The position numbers were made by a program, and so were the translations under genes. Source: Caulobacter vibrioides (GTDB lineage: Bacteria; Pseudomonadota; Alphaproteobacteria; Caulobacterales; Caulobacteraceae). From it: DNA of 64,000 bases. Numbering within the stretch: position 1 is the first letter of the stretch; each line of letters begins with the position of its first letter. The stretch covers positions 2,294,001 through 2,358,000 of the forward strand of contig NZ_CP023315.3 in the NCBI RefSeq assembly GCF_002310375.3. The letters run 5' to 3'. Positions 48,543-58,324 of this stretch are shown here, piece after piece. Under the pieces are notes generated by a model that did not search any database, was not told where the DNA came from, and saw nothing but the letters and a program-made list of their open reading frames with translations.

Positions 48543-50063
48543 GTGGCGGCGAAGACCCAAACCTTAGCGGACACCCCGACCCTGCCGATGACGGAGGCTG
48601 CCTACCTTCCAGGCGTCGCCTACGACGAGATGTTCACGCCCGAGGGCGACGTTCGCCAGCACTACGATCCGCTGCATGGCCGGATGTCGACCCTGGGCGC
48701 CGAGGAACTGGCCGCACGACAACGGACGCTGGAGCGCTCGTTCCTGCTCCAAGGGATCACCTTCACGGTCTATGGCGCGGAAAACACCACCGAGCGGATC
48801 ATTCCGACGGACCTGTTCCCCAGGATCATTCCCGCTGCGGAATGGGCGCGCATCGAGACCGGCCTGACCCAGAGGCTGCGGGCCCTAAATCTGTTTCTGG
48901 CGGACATCTACGGCGATCAGCAGATCCTGATGGATGGCGTCGTTCCGCGCGAGCTCGTGCTCGGCGCTCCGTCATTCCGCCGCGAAATGCAGCACCTCTA
49001 TGTGCCGCACAAGGCCTACGCCAATGTCTGCGGCAGCGACCTGATCCGCTGCCAGGACGGCCAGTTCGCCGTGCTGGAGGACAACCTCCGCGTCCCGTCG
49101 GGCGTGTCTTACATGCTGGCCAACCGCGATGCGGCCAAACGGACCTTCCCCGGAACCTATCGCGCCGCCGGCGTTCGCCCGGTCGAGCGCTATCCCGATC
49201 TGCTGCTCTCGACCTTGAAGAGCATGGCCGCCGACTGGCGCGCCGATCCTCAGGTCGTGGTGCTCACCCCCGGCGTCTACAACAGCGCCTACTACGAGCA
49301 CGCCTATCTCGCGCGCTTGATGGGCGTACCCCTCGTCGAGGGGCGCGACCTCGTGGTGCACGAGAACATGGTCTACATGCGCACCACCACGGGCCTGCGC
49401 CGCATCGACGTGATCTACCGCCGGGTTGATGACGACTTCATCGACCCCCTGACCTTCCGGCGCGACAGCTCGCTGGGCGCGGCGGGTCTGTTCAACGCCT
49501 ATCGCGCCGGCAATGTCGTGATCTGCAATGCGCCTGGCACCGGCGTCGCCGACGACAAGGCGGTCTATGCCTATGTGCCGGACATCATCCGCTACTATCT
49601 GGGCGAGGATCCCATCCTGCCCAACATCGAGACCTTTCTCTGTCGCGAGCCGCGCCAGCTCAGCCACGTGCTGGCCAATCTCGACAAGCTGGTGGTCAAG
49701 GCCGTCGGCGCCTCTGGCGGCTACGGCATGCTGGTTGGCCCCCACGCCAGCCAGAAGGAGCGAGACGATTTCGCCCTGGCGATCAAGGCCGACCCCGAGA
49801 ACTACATCGCCCAGCCGACGATCCAGCTCTCGACCGCGCCGTGCCTGGTGGACGGCCGCATCGAGCCGCGCCACGTCGACCTGCGCCCCTTCATCCTCTC
49901 GGGCGAAAAGACCATCGTGACGCCTGGCGCGCTGACCCGTGTGGCGCTCAAGCGCGGCTCTCTCGTCGTCAACTCCAGCCAGGGCGGCGGCTCCAAGGAC
50001 ACCTGGGTTCTCGCCGACGACGCCCCCTCCAATGGCGCCGGTCACGGGAGCGCCCGTCCATGA
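48543..50063 (+). CDS. Circularly permuted ATP-grasp protein (type 2)
   Basis: A 506-residue protein of the DUF404/DUF407 circularly permuted ATP-grasp group: YDEMFTPEGDVRQHYDPL, YVPDIIRYYLGEDPILPNIE, KLVVKAVGASGGYGMLVG and PRHVDLRPFILSG. Predicted amide-bond ligase making or adding a small peptide. GTG at 48543 chosen, with GGATAGAAG upstream; an ATG at 48588 lacks a ribosome site. Overlaps the alpha-E gene by 4 bases. Substrate unknown. Confidence 0.87.
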   Translation: MAAKTQTLADTPTLPMTEAAYLPGVAYDEMFTPEGDVRQHYDPLHGRMSTLGAEELAARQRTLERSFLLQGITFTVYGAENTTERIIPTDLFPRIIPAAEWARIETGLTQRLRALNLFLADIYGDQQILMDGVVPRELVLGAPSFRREMQHLYVPHKAYANVCGSDLIRCQDGQFAVLEDNLRVPSGVSYMLANRDAAKRTFPGTYRAAGVRPVERYPDLLLSTLKSMAADWRADPQVVVLTPGVYNSAYYEHAYLARLMGVPLVEGRDLVVHENMVYMRTTTGLRRIDVIYRRVDDDFIDPLTFRRDSSLGAAGLFNAYRAGNVVICNAPGTGVADDKAVYAYVPDIIRYYLGEDPILPNIETFLCREPRQLSHVLANLDKLVVKAVGASGGYGMLVGPHASQKERDDFALAIKADPENYIAQPTIQLSTAPCLVDGRIEPRHVDLRPFILSGEKTIVTPGALTRVALKRGSLVVNSSQGGGSKDTWVLADDAPSNGAGHGSARP

Positions 50064-51007
50064 TGCTCGCCCGTGTCGCCGACAGCCTCTACTGGCTGGG
50101 CCGCTATATCGAACGCGCCGAGCACCTCTCGCGCCTGTCCACCGTGATGCTGAACGCCACGCTCGACCAGACCGACGCCGGCGCTCAGGCGGTGTGGATC
50201 GCCCTGGCGGCCGTCGGTGAGCCTGGCGACGGCGCCGGCGTGGGATCCTTCGAGGCCGCCCAAGCCCTGGTGCTGGATCGCAGCGATCCCAACTCGGTCG
50301 TGTCCTCTCTGGCGCGCGCCCGCGAGAACGCCCGCCAGGTTCGCGATCAGATCACGACCGAGACCTGGGAACGCCTGAACCTGCTGTATCTCAAGGTCAC
50401 CGACCCGGACGCGACCAAGGATTTCGCCGCCGGATCAGACATCTTCCTGCACGACGTGATCGCCGACCTGCACCTGTTCAAGGGCGCGGCGGACACCACT
50501 ATGAGCCATGGCGAAAGCTGGCGCTTCATGATGCTGGGCATCTACATGGAACGCGCCCAGCTGGTGTCGCGCCTGCTGGAGGTCTGTTTCGCGGAGTCGC
50601 CCACGCACGGTCGCCTGGGGGATCACGTAGCGCTGGTCAGCGTGCTGCGCATGGCTTGCGCGCTCGAGCCGTACCTGCGCGTCTACACCGCCGAGATCGA
50701 GCCGCGCCACATCCTGGAATTCCTGGTCTTCGACGAGGACTTCCCGCGATCGATCCGGTTCGCGACGGCGCAGATCGAACAGCATCTCAGCGCCATGGTG
50801 CGCAGCGTCTCGACCAATGAGCGCGCGGGTCCTGAGCGTCTGGCTGGCCGGCTCAAGGCTCGCCTTCAGTTCGCCGATGTCGATGAACTGGAAGCCGTCG
50901 GCGCTGGTCCGCTGCTGACCACCGTGGTCAACGAGTGCGCCAGAATTCACGAAGCCATCTACGAGACCTTCGTGGCCTATCCCCTCGAAACGCGTCTGCC
51001 CGCTTAG
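50060..51007 (+). CDS. Alpha-E domain protein
   Basis: A 315-residue all-helical alpha-E protein: MLARVADSLYWLGRYIERAEH at the N-terminus (first 20: LARVADSLYWLGRYIERAEH) and SHGESWRFMMLGIYMERAQL. Always found beside circularly permuted ATP-grasp genes; function unknown, thought to act with the ligase. GGGAG lies 9 bases before the ATG. Confidence 0.88.
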   Translation: MMLARVADSLYWLGRYIERAEHLSRLSTVMLNATLDQTDAGAQAVWIALAAVGEPGDGAGVGSFEAAQALVLDRSDPNSVVSSLARARENARQVRDQITTETWERLNLLYLKVTDPDATKDFAAGSDIFLHDVIADLHLFKGAADTTMSHGESWRFMMLGIYMERAQLVSRLLEVCFAESPTHGRLGDHVALVSVLRMACALEPYLRVYTAEIEPRHILEFLVFDEDFPRSIRFATAQIEQHLSAMVRSVSTNERAGPERLAGRLKARLQFADVDELEAVGAGPLLTTVVNECARIHEAIYETFVAYPLETRLPA

Positions 51008-51018
51008 GATCCAGGATC

Positions 51019-52008
51019 GTGCTGCTCGAAATCCGACACGTCACCCAGTACCACTACGAGCGCCCCGTCCGCGAAAGCCTGATGGAGCTGTGGATGCAGC
51101 CCCAGAAGACCGCACGGCAGCGACTGGTCAGCTTCGAACTGGACCTGAACCCAGCCGCACAGGTGTTTTCCTACGCCGACAGCTTCGGCAACGCGGTCTA
51201 TCACTTCGACGTGCCCCAACCGCACGACAACCTGACGATCATCGCCCGCTCGGCGGTGGAGACGGAGTCGCCGGGCGAACGCCCCGACTATCTGGACATG
51301 GGGGAATGGGACCGGCTGCGCAGCGAGTTCGTCCGGGGCGAATGCTTCGACTTCCTGCGCCCGCACGGCTTCGTGAAAACCACCGAGGCGCTGCAGACCT
51401 TCATCAACGAGCATGACCTCGACGCCCTCAAGCGCCGAGACCCGCTGACCGCCGTCCGCACCTTGTCCGAAACGATCTACAGCGCCTTCGAGTACCAGCC
51501 GGGCGTCACCGACGCCGACAGCCCGATCGACCTGACGCTCAGCGCCGGACGCGGGGTCTGCCAGGACTTCGCCCATATCATGCTGGCCGTCTGTCGGGGC
51601 TGGGGCGTGCCGGCGCGCTATGTCTCAGGCTATCTGTTCACTGACCGCGAAGCCGGCGACCGCTCGGATCCCGACGCCACCCACGCCTGGGTCGAGGTGT
51701 TCCTACCGAGCCTGCGCTGGGTCGGCTTTGATCCCACAAACAACATGATGGCCGGCGAGCGCCACGTGGCCGTGGCCGTGGGTCGGGATTATGGGGACGT
51801 CACGCCCTCGCGCGGGGTCTACAAGGGCGATGCGGAAAGCCAGTTGGCCGTCGGCGTCTCGGTGCGGCGCGCGCGCGCCGCGCTTGCCGAGCCGGAATTT
51901 CTGCGGATGGCGCGTCCCGCCTTCGCCGGAGGCCGTCGCCGGCCTGACACCGCCCTACGGGAGGAGCTGCACCAGCAGCAACAGCAGCAACAGCAGCAAC
52001 AACAATAG
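51019..52008 (+). CDS. Transglutaminase-like protease-fold protein with polyglutamine tail
   Basis: A 329-residue protein with an N-terminal beta-rich domain (LLEIRHVTQYHYERPVRESL) and a transglutaminase-like domain whose triad is visible: Cys181 in GVCQDFAH, His222 in THAWVEVF, Asp238 in GFDPTNN. GTG start with AGGA upstream, 11 bases after the alpha-E stop. Likely a peptidase or amide-transferring enzyme acting with the ATP-grasp protein. The last 11 residues are all glutamine, from a CAG/CAA run (51973-52005). Confidence 0.88.
   Translation: MLLEIRHVTQYHYERPVRESLMELWMQPQKTARQRLVSFELDLNPAAQVFSYADSFGNAVYHFDVPQPHDNLTIIARSAVETESPGERPDYLDMGEWDRLRSEFVRGECFDFLRPHGFVKTTEALQTFINEHDLDALKRRDPLTAVRTLSETIYSAFEYQPGVTDADSPIDLTLSAGRGVCQDFAHIMLAVCRGWGVPARYVSGYLFTDREAGDRSDPDATHAWVEVFLPSLRWVGFDPTNNMMAGERHVAVAVGRDYGDVTPSRGVYKGDAESQLAVGVSVRRARAALAEPEFLRMARPAFAGGRRRPDTALREELHQQQQQQQQQQQ
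51973..52005 (+). repeat. CAG/CAA trinucleotide repeat encoding 11 glutamines
   Basis: Eleven glutamine codons ordered largely as a (CAGCAGCAA) nonamer repeated three times, then CAACAA, just before the stop codon. A simple-sequence tract prone to length change; because it is in frame, changes would only lengthen or shorten the tail. Confidence 0.9.
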
Positions 52009-52011
52009 GCG

Positions 52012-52368
52012 CTAGTCCGCCCCCTCGGCGGGCAGGCTGGCCAGAAACCGCCGCGCAATCTCCAGCGCGCCGGCGGCGCCGCCCGCCCGGGGGCCGATCC
52101 GCTGGGTCGCCATGAACTGAACGCCGACCTCGGTTCCCGAGCGCCAGACCACATTGGCTAGGTGAACCCGCCGACCGCCGGCGTCGACGAAGACGAAGGT
52201 GTCCGGTGGCGGGGCGATGCCCGCGATGGAAAGCCGCCCGCCCTTCTCGGCCACGTCGAGCAGCGAGCCCTTCCACGATCGGGGATCGTCCACGATGTAG
52301 ATTTTGCGCGCCGCAGGCATCCGGGGATGCGCGCGCCGCTCAGCGCCCGAGGTCTCGACCATGACCAT
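52012..52368 (-). CDS. PilZ-like domain protein
   Basis: A 118-residue single-domain protein resembling PilZ: the arginine motif ERRAHPRMPA at the N-terminus and SLLDVAEKGGRLS in place of the usual D/NxSxxG. The second motif departs from consensus (Ala-Glu-Lys for Ser), so c-di-GMP binding is plausible but not sure. Convergent with the transglutaminase gene with only 3 bases between. Start could be 52368 or 52362. Confidence 0.7.
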   Translation of the reverse strand: MVMVETSGAERRAHPRMPAARKIYIVDDPRSWKGSLLDVAEKGGRLSIAGIAPPPDTFVFVDAGGRRVHLANVVWRSGTEVGVQFMATQRIGPRAGGAAGALEIARRFLASLPAEGAD

Positions 52369-52474
52369 CCGCTTCTCAAACCCCGCCGAGTCGTTCTCGG
52401 AAACAGCGTAACCTTCGCGGGCCTTCCCGCGAACGTTGCACGCCGACCATCAGGCCGACTTAGCGGAATTATGC

Positions 52475-53494
52475 TTAAGCGGCGTAAACGTGAGCCTTAC
52501 GAGCGGCGATCTTCACGGCGCCCACAAAGCGCCCGGCGTCGGCGCGCGAGGCGCTGATCTCAAGGCGACGACCATCCGACGTGATCGCGGTGACCGCGGT
52601 CAGGGCGCCCTGGACGTGCGCGCGCTCGATCTTGACCTCGAAGCCGGTCTCATCGAGCGCGAAATCATGGGGCCGCACATAGGCCGTCGCCGCGCCGTCC
52701 CGCACGCCGGAGGCAGGCAGGCTCAGCGGGCCGGCGCTGAACCGCCCGCCGCTGACCTGGCCGTCCAGCCGGTTCGCCTCGCCGACAAAACCGCAGACGA
52801 AGGCCGTCTCGGGGGCGTCGTGAACCTGATCCGGCGTGCCGATTTGCTCGATACGGCCCTGATTCAGGATCGCGACGCGATCGGCCAACTCCAGCGCTTC
52901 TTCCTGGTCGTGGGTCACGAAGATCGTGGTCACGCCCGTGGCGTCGTGGACTCGGCGAAGCTCCCGACGAAGAGACTTGCGCACCGTGGCGTCCAGCGCG
53001 CCGAAGGGCTCGTCGAGCAGCAGCACGCTGGGCTGCACGGCCAGAGCTCGCGACAGGGCCACGCGCTGGCGTTGCCCGCCCGAAAGCTGCGAAGGATATC
53101 GGCCGCCCAGGCCTTCGAGTTCGACAAGCTTCAGGAGCTCCTCGACCCGGCGAGCGATCTCGGCCTTCGACGGCTTGTCCTTGCCCTTTCGCACATCCAA
53201 ACCGAACGCGATGTTCTTGGCGACGGTCATGTGCTTGAACAGCGCATACTGCTGGAAGACAAAACCCACCCGGCGCGCTGCGGCCGAGGCGTGGGTGACA
53301 TCCTGACCGTCGAAGAGCACCTGCCCTGCGTCTGGAAACTCCAGGCCGGCGATGGTGCGCAGCAGTGTCGTCTTGCCCGATCCCGACGGTCCCAGCAGGG
53401 CCAGAAGTTCACCGTCGGCGATCTCCAGATCAACCCTGTCCAGGGCCGGATAGCGCCCGAACTGCTTTTCGACGGAGCGGATGGAAATGGTCAT
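52475..53494 (-). CDS. cysA: Sulfate/thiosulfate ABC transporter ATP-binding protein
   Basis: A 339-residue CysA: Walker [15 protein letters not shown], signature [16 protein letters not shown], Walker [15 protein letters not shown]-loop VTHDQEEAL, and a C-terminal TOBE-like domain. Energises sulfate/thiosulfate import. 16 bases after the cysW stop, last gene of the cysT-cysW-cysA operon. Confidence 0.94.
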   Translation of the reverse strand: MTISIRSVEKQFGRYPALDRVDLEIADGELLALLGPSGSGKTTLLRTIAGLEFPDAGQVLFDGQDVTHASAAARRVGFVFQQYALFKHMTVAKNIAFGLDVRKGKDKPSKAEIARRVEELLKLVELEGLGGRYPSQLSGGQRQRVALSRALAVQPSVLLLDEPFGALDATVRKSLRRELRRVHDATGVTTIFVTHDQEEALELADRVAILNQGRIEQIGTPDQVHDAPETAFVCGFVGEANRLDGQVSGGRFSAGPLSLPASGVRDGAATAYVRPHDFALDETGFEVKIERAHVQGALTAVTAITSDGRRLEISASRADAGRFVGAVKIAARKAHVYAA

Positions 53495-53510
53495 GGGTTC
53501 CGTAGTCCGT

Positions 53511-54368
53511 TCAGTGTCCGCGACGGCCGCGCACGCCCGGCTGGGCGATCTCGAGCGCCGTCTTCAGCACCAGAGTCACCACCGCCAGAAGGCAAAGCAG
53601 CGCCGCCACGGCGAAAGCGCCGACGAAGTCGTACTCGTTGTAAAGGATCTCGACATGCAGCGGCATGGTGTTGGTCAGCCCCCGGATGTGGCCGCTGACC
53701 ACCGACACCGCGCCGAACTCGCCCATGGCGCGGGCGTTGCAAAGCAGCACGCCGTAGAGCAGCCCCCAGCGCACATTGGGCGCGGTCACCCGCCAGAAGG
53801 TGTAGAGCCCGCTCGCGCCCATCGACACCGCCGCCTCCTCCTCGCTGACGCCCTGCTCCTGCATCAACGGGATCAGTTCACGCGCCACGAAGGGAAAGGT
53901 CACGAACACCGTCGCCAGCACGATCCCGGGCACGGCGAAGATGATCTTGATGTCGTTGTCCAGCAGCCACTCGCCAAACCACCCCTGCAAGCCAAAGATC
54001 AGGACGTAGATCAAGCCGGCCACCACGGGCGACACCGAGAACGGCAGGTCGATCAGGGTGATCAACAGGGCCTTGCCTCGGAACTCGTGCTTGGCGATGG
54101 CCCAAGCGGCGCAAAGACCGAAGACGGCGTTGAACGGGACGGAGATCGCCGCCGTCAGCAGGGTGAGCTTGACCGCCGCCAAGGCGTCGGGATGGCTGGC
54201 CGCCAGGACCGCTGCGTCCAGGCCCTTGCGAAGGGCCTCGGCGAACACCGCCGCCAGCGGCAGGATCAAGACCAACGCCAGGAAGGCCAGCACCGTCCCG
54301 ACCAGCAGGATCTTGGCCCACAGCGGATCATCGGTGGCGTGGCGCGCTTTCGAGCGATCGATCGCCAT
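53511..54368 (-). CDS. cysW: Sulfate/thiosulfate ABC transporter permease
   Basis: A 285-residue six-helix permease; [20 protein letters not shown] is the cytoplasmic coupling (EAA) loop. Matches CysW rather than a molybdate permease by its pairing with a second permease and a CysA-type ATPase. Overlaps the cysT stop by one base (TGATG). Confidence 0.92.
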   Translation of the reverse strand: MAIDRSKARHATDDPLWAKILLVGTVLAFLALVLILPLAAVFAEALRKGLDAAVLAASHPDALAAVKLTLLTAAISVPFNAVFGLCAAWAIAKHEFRGKALLITLIDLPFSVSPVVAGLIYVLIFGLQGWFGEWLLDNDIKIIFAVPGIVLATVFVTFPFVARELIPLMQEQGVSEEEAAVSMGASGLYTFWRVTAPNVRWGLLYGVLLCNARAMGEFGAVSVVSGHIRGLTNTMPLHVEILYNEYDFVGAFAVAALLCLLAVVTLVLKTALEIAQPGVRGRRGH

Positions 54369-55240
54369 CAGTCGAACCTCCGCGCCCAGGCCTGGATGGC
54401 GTTGATCACGAAAAGCATCAGGAAGGAGACCGCCAGCATCACGACGGCGATCGTCGCCGCCCGTACGTACTCGAACTGCTCCAACTGGATGATGATGAGC
54501 AGCGGCGCGATCTCCGACCGATAAGGCATGTTGCCGGCGATGAAGATGACCGAGCCGTACTCGCCAACCCCACGGGCGAAGGCCATGGCGAAACCGGTCA
54601 GCCAGGCCGGCGCCAGAGCCGGCACGATAACCCGGGCGATCGTCTGGATCCGGCTGGCGCCAAGGCTTGCGGCGGCTTCCTCGACATCGGCGGCGGCGTC
54701 ACGCAGCACCGGCTCGATGGTCCTGACGACGAAGGGCAAGCCGATGAAGGTCAGGGCGATCACGACGCCGACCGGATTGTAGGCCGCCTTGATCCCCAGC
54801 GGCGTCAGGAACTGCCCGACCCAGCCCGTCGGCGCGTAGAGCGTCGCAAGGGCAATGCCCGCGACGGCGGTCGGCAAGGCGAACGGCAGGTCGACCAGAG
54901 CGTTCACCAGCGTCTTCAAGGGGAAGTCGTAGCGCACCAGCACCCAGGCGGTGAGAACCCCGAACACCCCATTGATCGCTGCGGCCACGAACGCCGCCCC
55001 AAAGCTCAGCCGATAGGCGGCGATGGAGCGTTCCGAGGTCGCAACCGCCCAGAACTCGGCCGGCGACTGTTGAGCGGCTTTCAGGACCACGGCGCTCAAA
55101 GGGATCAGCACGATCAGCGACAGGACCGTCAGCGTGACGCCCATGGTCAGGCCAAAGCCCGGGATTGCTGACCTCTTACGGAAAAGCGGCTTACGCGCGC
55201 CCTTCGCTGGCGGCCGCTGCTCGGCGGTGTCGGCGGTCAT
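54368..55240 (-). CDS. cysT: Sulfate/thiosulfate ABC transporter permease CysT (CysU)
   Basis: A 290-residue permease with [20 protein letters not shown] near the N-terminus, [20 protein letters not shown], and the EAA loop [20 protein letters not shown]. First gene of the operon. No sulfate- or thiosulfate-binding protein gene (sbp/cysP) is adjacent, so the periplasmic component must be encoded elsewhere. Confidence 0.92.
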   Translation of the reverse strand: MTADTAEQRPPAKGARKPLFRKRSAIPGFGLTMGVTLTVLSLIVLIPLSAVVLKAAQQSPAEFWAVATSERSIAAYRLSFGAAFVAAAINGVFGVLTAWVLVRYDFPLKTLVNALVDLPFALPTAVAGIALATLYAPTGWVGQFLTPLGIKAAYNPVGVVIALTFIGLPFVVRTIEPVLRDAAADVEEAAASLGASRIQTIARVIVPALAPAWLTGFAMAFARGVGEYGSVIFIAGNMPYRSEIAPLLIIIQLEQFEYVRAATIAVVMLAVSFLMLFVINAIQAWARRFD

Positions 55241-55543
55241 CGTCTGATCGTCGTCCAGGGTCCAGGCTCACCAAGAGGGCAATGCGAAGGCGTGACGGCA
55301 GGTCGCCTTTCGGCTCACCCACATCGTCCAAAGTGAGCCGCTTAAATCTCTACCTTGTCGATGGGGCAAACGAGAAAAGACGCATCACGATCGCAGAAAA
55401 ACTGCGCTTGAGGACCACGGCGACCGCGCGCTCGCGAACCTGTCGGGCGTTGCCCGGGACGGCGGCTATGGGACATTTTTCGGGTTCCGCTAAGGGTGGA
55501 GACCCGACGGCCTCCATTCCCGCTGATCGACATTTGGAGAACC
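55241..55543. other. Intergenic region upstream of cysT
   Basis: About 300 bases between the cysT start and the end of the next minus-strand gene. It should hold the cys promoter. I see no convincing gene, terminator or known riboswitch in it. Confidence 0.4.
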
Positions 55544-56956
55544 TCAGTCGTTCGGCGACGGCGCGGCGCTGTGTTTCGGGTTCACGGGCCCGCCCAACAC
55601 ATTGGGATAACGGGCGGCCGTCAAGGCCACGTCGGCGGGCTTGCCTGTGAGCGGCCCTGAGAGGAACGCCGCTAGGATGTCGGCGGCCGCCTGATGTGTG
55701 GCTGCGCCCCCGCGACCGCCACCCATCACCTGCGCCAACAGCCAGCGGCCCGGCGGCGCGAAGAAGAACGGCACATCGGTGAAGCTGTAGTGGTTGGCGT
55801 TCTTGACCTCAAAACGGTAGCCGGGAGCGGTCGAATGGGCGAGCAGCTTGCCGTTTCCGTTGATGAAGAGGTCGCTGTGGTGCGTCTCAGCATAGTCGCT
55901 CTGCAGCAGCAGGAAGGGACGGGTCAATCGGCGGTCCGGCAGGTCGCCATAGGGCGTACCGTCGATGTTGGCGGCTGCCACGACGCGTGGGTCTTCGCTC
56001 ATCGCCATGGCTGAAACCGCTCCGCCAAAGGAGTGGCCGATCACGGCCACCTTCGAGGCCTCGATCCGGCCACCTCGCAACGGCCGCGACAGCGCCTCCG
56101 GACGCGCGAGTTGGTCGATGACGAAGCGAATGTCGGCGGTCCGCAAGATCTGCTGGTCGGGCATGTAACGGGTGCGGTCCGGCGGGAAAATCTCCCGGAG
56201 CCCGACCACCCGGCCGTCCGGAAGCTGGGTCACAGCCGCCTCGTAGGGATGGTCCAGGACGAAGACGACGAAGCCGCGGCTGGCGAGGCGGGTCGCCAGC
56301 CCGGTATAGGTCGCGCGGGGCGCGCCGTAACCCGGCGAGAAGATCACCACCGGCCAGGGCCGATTGCTGGACGCAAGCGGCGCACTATCCTCGGCGTGGG
56401 TGTCGATCTGGCCGTAGCGATGCAGCATGAAGCCGGGCATGACGCTGACCTGATCAGGCATTTGGCCGATCCCGTCGATGTAGGGGACGCGCGCGCCTCC
56501 CCCGGAATGTTCGCGTTGTGTGGTCGGATACCAGGCCTGGGCGATCACGCTGCGCCGGTCGCCCGGGTCTGCCGTATGCGGCTCGTCCCGCGAGGCGTCG
56601 TTCCAACGATAGACTTGGGTCGCGACGGCGTAGCGACCGTCGGGCGGCGGCAGCGTCGGGACCGCGAGCAGCATCCACACGCCAATGCAGGCGGCGGCGA
56701 TCCCGGCCAGACCGAGACGACCGATCCAGCGCAGAACAGCGCCCGTGCGCACCGGAGGCAGGGCGCTTAGCGCCAGCAGGAGATAGGCCGGCAGACTCTG
56801 CCAGGTGAAGCCGCAGAGAGCCCATTGGACCACCGCCAGCAATAGACCCAAGCCGGCGGCGCCGATGCGCAGCCTTGGCCGCCAGGCCGGCGCGAACAGC
56901 CGCCAAACGGCCAAGGCCAGCACCCCTGCCAGAAAGATTAAATCGGGGATCAACAT
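55544..56956 (-). CDS. Alpha/beta hydrolase, PAF-acetylhydrolase-like, with N-terminal membrane helices
   Basis: A 470-residue protein. Three or four N-terminal membrane helices precede an alpha/beta hydrolase domain with WPVVIFSPGYGAPRATY, the nucleophile in VIGHSFGGAVSA, and His in KNANHYSFTDVPF, like platelet-activating-factor acetylhydrolases and dienelactone hydrolases. Likely a membrane-tethered esterase or lipase facing the periplasm. The start at 56956 is better than 56986, whose extension lacks a ribosome site. Confidence 0.8.
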   Translation of the reverse strand: MLIPDLIFLAGVLALAVWRLFAPAWRPRLRIGAAGLGLLLAVVQWALCGFTWQSLPAYLLLALSALPPVRTGAVLRWIGRLGLAGIAAACIGVWMLLAVPTLPPPDGRYAVATQVYRWNDASRDEPHTADPGDRRSVIAQAWYPTTQREHSGGGARVPYIDGIGQMPDQVSVMPGFMLHRYGQIDTHAEDSAPLASSNRPWPVVIFSPGYGAPRATYTGLATRLASRGFVVFVLDHPYEAAVTQLPDGRVVGLREIFPPDRTRYMPDQQILRTADIRFVIDQLARPEALSRPLRGGRIEASKVAVIGHSFGGAVSAMAMSEDPRVVAAANIDGTPYGDLPDRRLTRPFLLLQSDYAETHHSDLFINGNGKLLAHSTAPGYRFEVKNANHYSFTDVPFFFAPPGRWLLAQVMGGGRGGAATHQAAADILAAFLSGPLTGKPADVALTAARYPNVLGGPVNPKHSAAPSPND

Positions 56957-57266
56957 CGCTTCACTCGGCTCCCTGCATTCACCCACACAGCGGATCCTTC
57001 ACCGCCATGACGTCATTTTCCCGGCAGGGGTCAGGCCGGCGCGAGCAGCAATTTCAGTTGAAAGCGCGCTTCAGGCGGAGGGGTCAACGTCCGCAACTGT
57101 CAGGAACGGAAATCGGATCAGCATCCGAAACCCGACGGTTGACCCTTCGGCCTGCGAGCAGACGTCGCCAAGGTCTGTGGAGGGTGGTGAGCGGACTTTG
57201 CGCCCATCGGAGCCGACAACCGGTTGATCCGGCAGTCGTGCTCCAGGTTTGACTGATCCAGAGAGA
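56957..57266. other. Intergenic region between hydrolase and MerR genes
   Basis: About 310 bases with no gene I can support. It contains GGGTGGTGAGCGGAC at 57182-57196, which recurs exactly at 58141-58155 on the far side of the MerR gene. Confidence 0.4.
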
Positions 57267-58061
57267 TCAGATCAGGGCCCGCCTCGCAAAGCTCGCCATC
57301 GCCTCCGCCATCCACTGCGCGAGGCCCGGTTGAGCTGCGTCATACATCGCTCGGAACTCCAAGTTGTCGACGTTCAGCCGCCCCAAGGCCGTGTAGGCAT
57401 CCGCAGTGGCCGGCGTGCCAGTGGTCCGAACCACCCAAGCATGGTGTCGCTTGAGCAAGGGGTCCAGCGATGGATCGTCAGAGGCGGTTCCGCGGGCCAT
57501 AGTGCTAGCGAAGTCGTCGCGCATTGCGATGGCCTCCGCCATCCAGTCCGTCTTCTGCGCATCCGACATCGCCGCGAACACTTCGGCGCCTCGGGCAAGT
57601 CGGTCGCGGGCCGCCGGCTCGCCGTATCTGTCGATCAACCAGGCCTCGTAGTCGGATTCTAACTGAGGGCTGAAGCCTTCGAAAAGTTGCTTGTCCATGA
57701 TGGTCGTTCGTCCTTCCAGTTCGGCGATCGTGCGGTCGATCGTCTGCGCTAGACGGCGATAGCGGTCCGCCGTCTCCTCCAGTCGGGCCCGTTGTTCTCG
57801 CAACGCCGCCAGCCTGTCGGATCCTTGGGCGTCTAGCAGAGCAGGAATGTCGCGAAGGGCGACCCCGAACTCACGATGAACCAGGATCTGCTGCAAACGC
57901 ATCAGCTCCCCTCGCCCGTAGTAGCGGTATCCATTTTCGCCGACCGTCGCGGGCTTCAACAAACCGATAGCGTCATAGTGGTGCAGTGTCCGAACCGAGG
58001 TTCCGGACAGCTTGGCCAGTTCACTGACGGTGTGGATCGTGTGGCGCGCGTCGTTCCGCAT
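57267..58061 (-). CDS. MerR-family regulator with TipAS-type effector domain
   Basis: A 264-residue regulator. MerR HTH (HTVSELAKLSGTSVRTLHHY, GYRYYGRGELMRL), a coiled-coil linker, then a TipAS domain (FEGFSPQLESDYEAWLIDRY-like region; MAEAIAMRDDFA). TipA-like proteins respond to thiopeptides or other drugs. No transporter or resistance gene is adjacent. The ATG at 58061 is preferred, with AGGG 6 bases upstream. Lies in a small patch with other signs of insertion. Confidence 0.85.
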   Translation of the reverse strand: MRNDARHTIHTVSELAKLSGTSVRTLHHYDAIGLLKPATVGENGYRYYGRGELMRLQQILVHREFGVALRDIPALLDAQGSDRLAALREQRARLEETADRYRRLAQTIDRTIAELEGRTTIMDKQLFEGFSPQLESDYEAWLIDRYGEPAARDRLARGAEVFAAMSDAQKTDWMAEAIAMRDDFASTMARGTASDDPSLDPLLKRHHAWVVRTTGTPATADAYTALGRLNVDNLEFRAMYDAAQPGLAQWMAEAMASFARRALI

Positions 58062-58159
58062 GGACATCCCTATGGGGGGCTCACGCAGTGTGAGGGTCAA
58101 GGGCCCTCTACGACGCGCATCGCATCATGGCGTCCGCAACGGGTGGTGAGCGGACCGAT

Positions 58160-58267
58160 CCTCCCTCTAGTGGGGGAGGTGTCGGCGAAGCCGACGGAGG
58201 GGGAATAGGCCGGCTCGGCAGTACTTCCCCCTCCGGCCTTCGGCCTCCTCCCCCTCTGGGGGGAGGA
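58160..58267. repeat. REP-like pair of palindromes
   Basis: Two facing palindromic units: CTCCCTCTAGTGGGGGAG followed by GTGTCGGCGAAGCCGAC, then CCGGCCTTCGGCC followed by CCTCCCCCTCTGGGGGGAGG. Such CTCCCCCTC..GGGGGAGG elements are common between genes of Caulobacter, Brevundimonas and Phenylobacterium. Non-coding. Boundaries approximate. Confidence 0.65.
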
Positions 58268-58324
58268 TTATCGAACTGCCCGAAACCGGTCGAAAGCCGA
58301 AACCAGATCCTCGCCCTAGATCGG

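Noticed and set aside
58160..58267. Possible CRISPR-like repeats
   Set aside because: Only two palindromic units of unequal sequence, with no regular spacers; better explained as REP-like elements.
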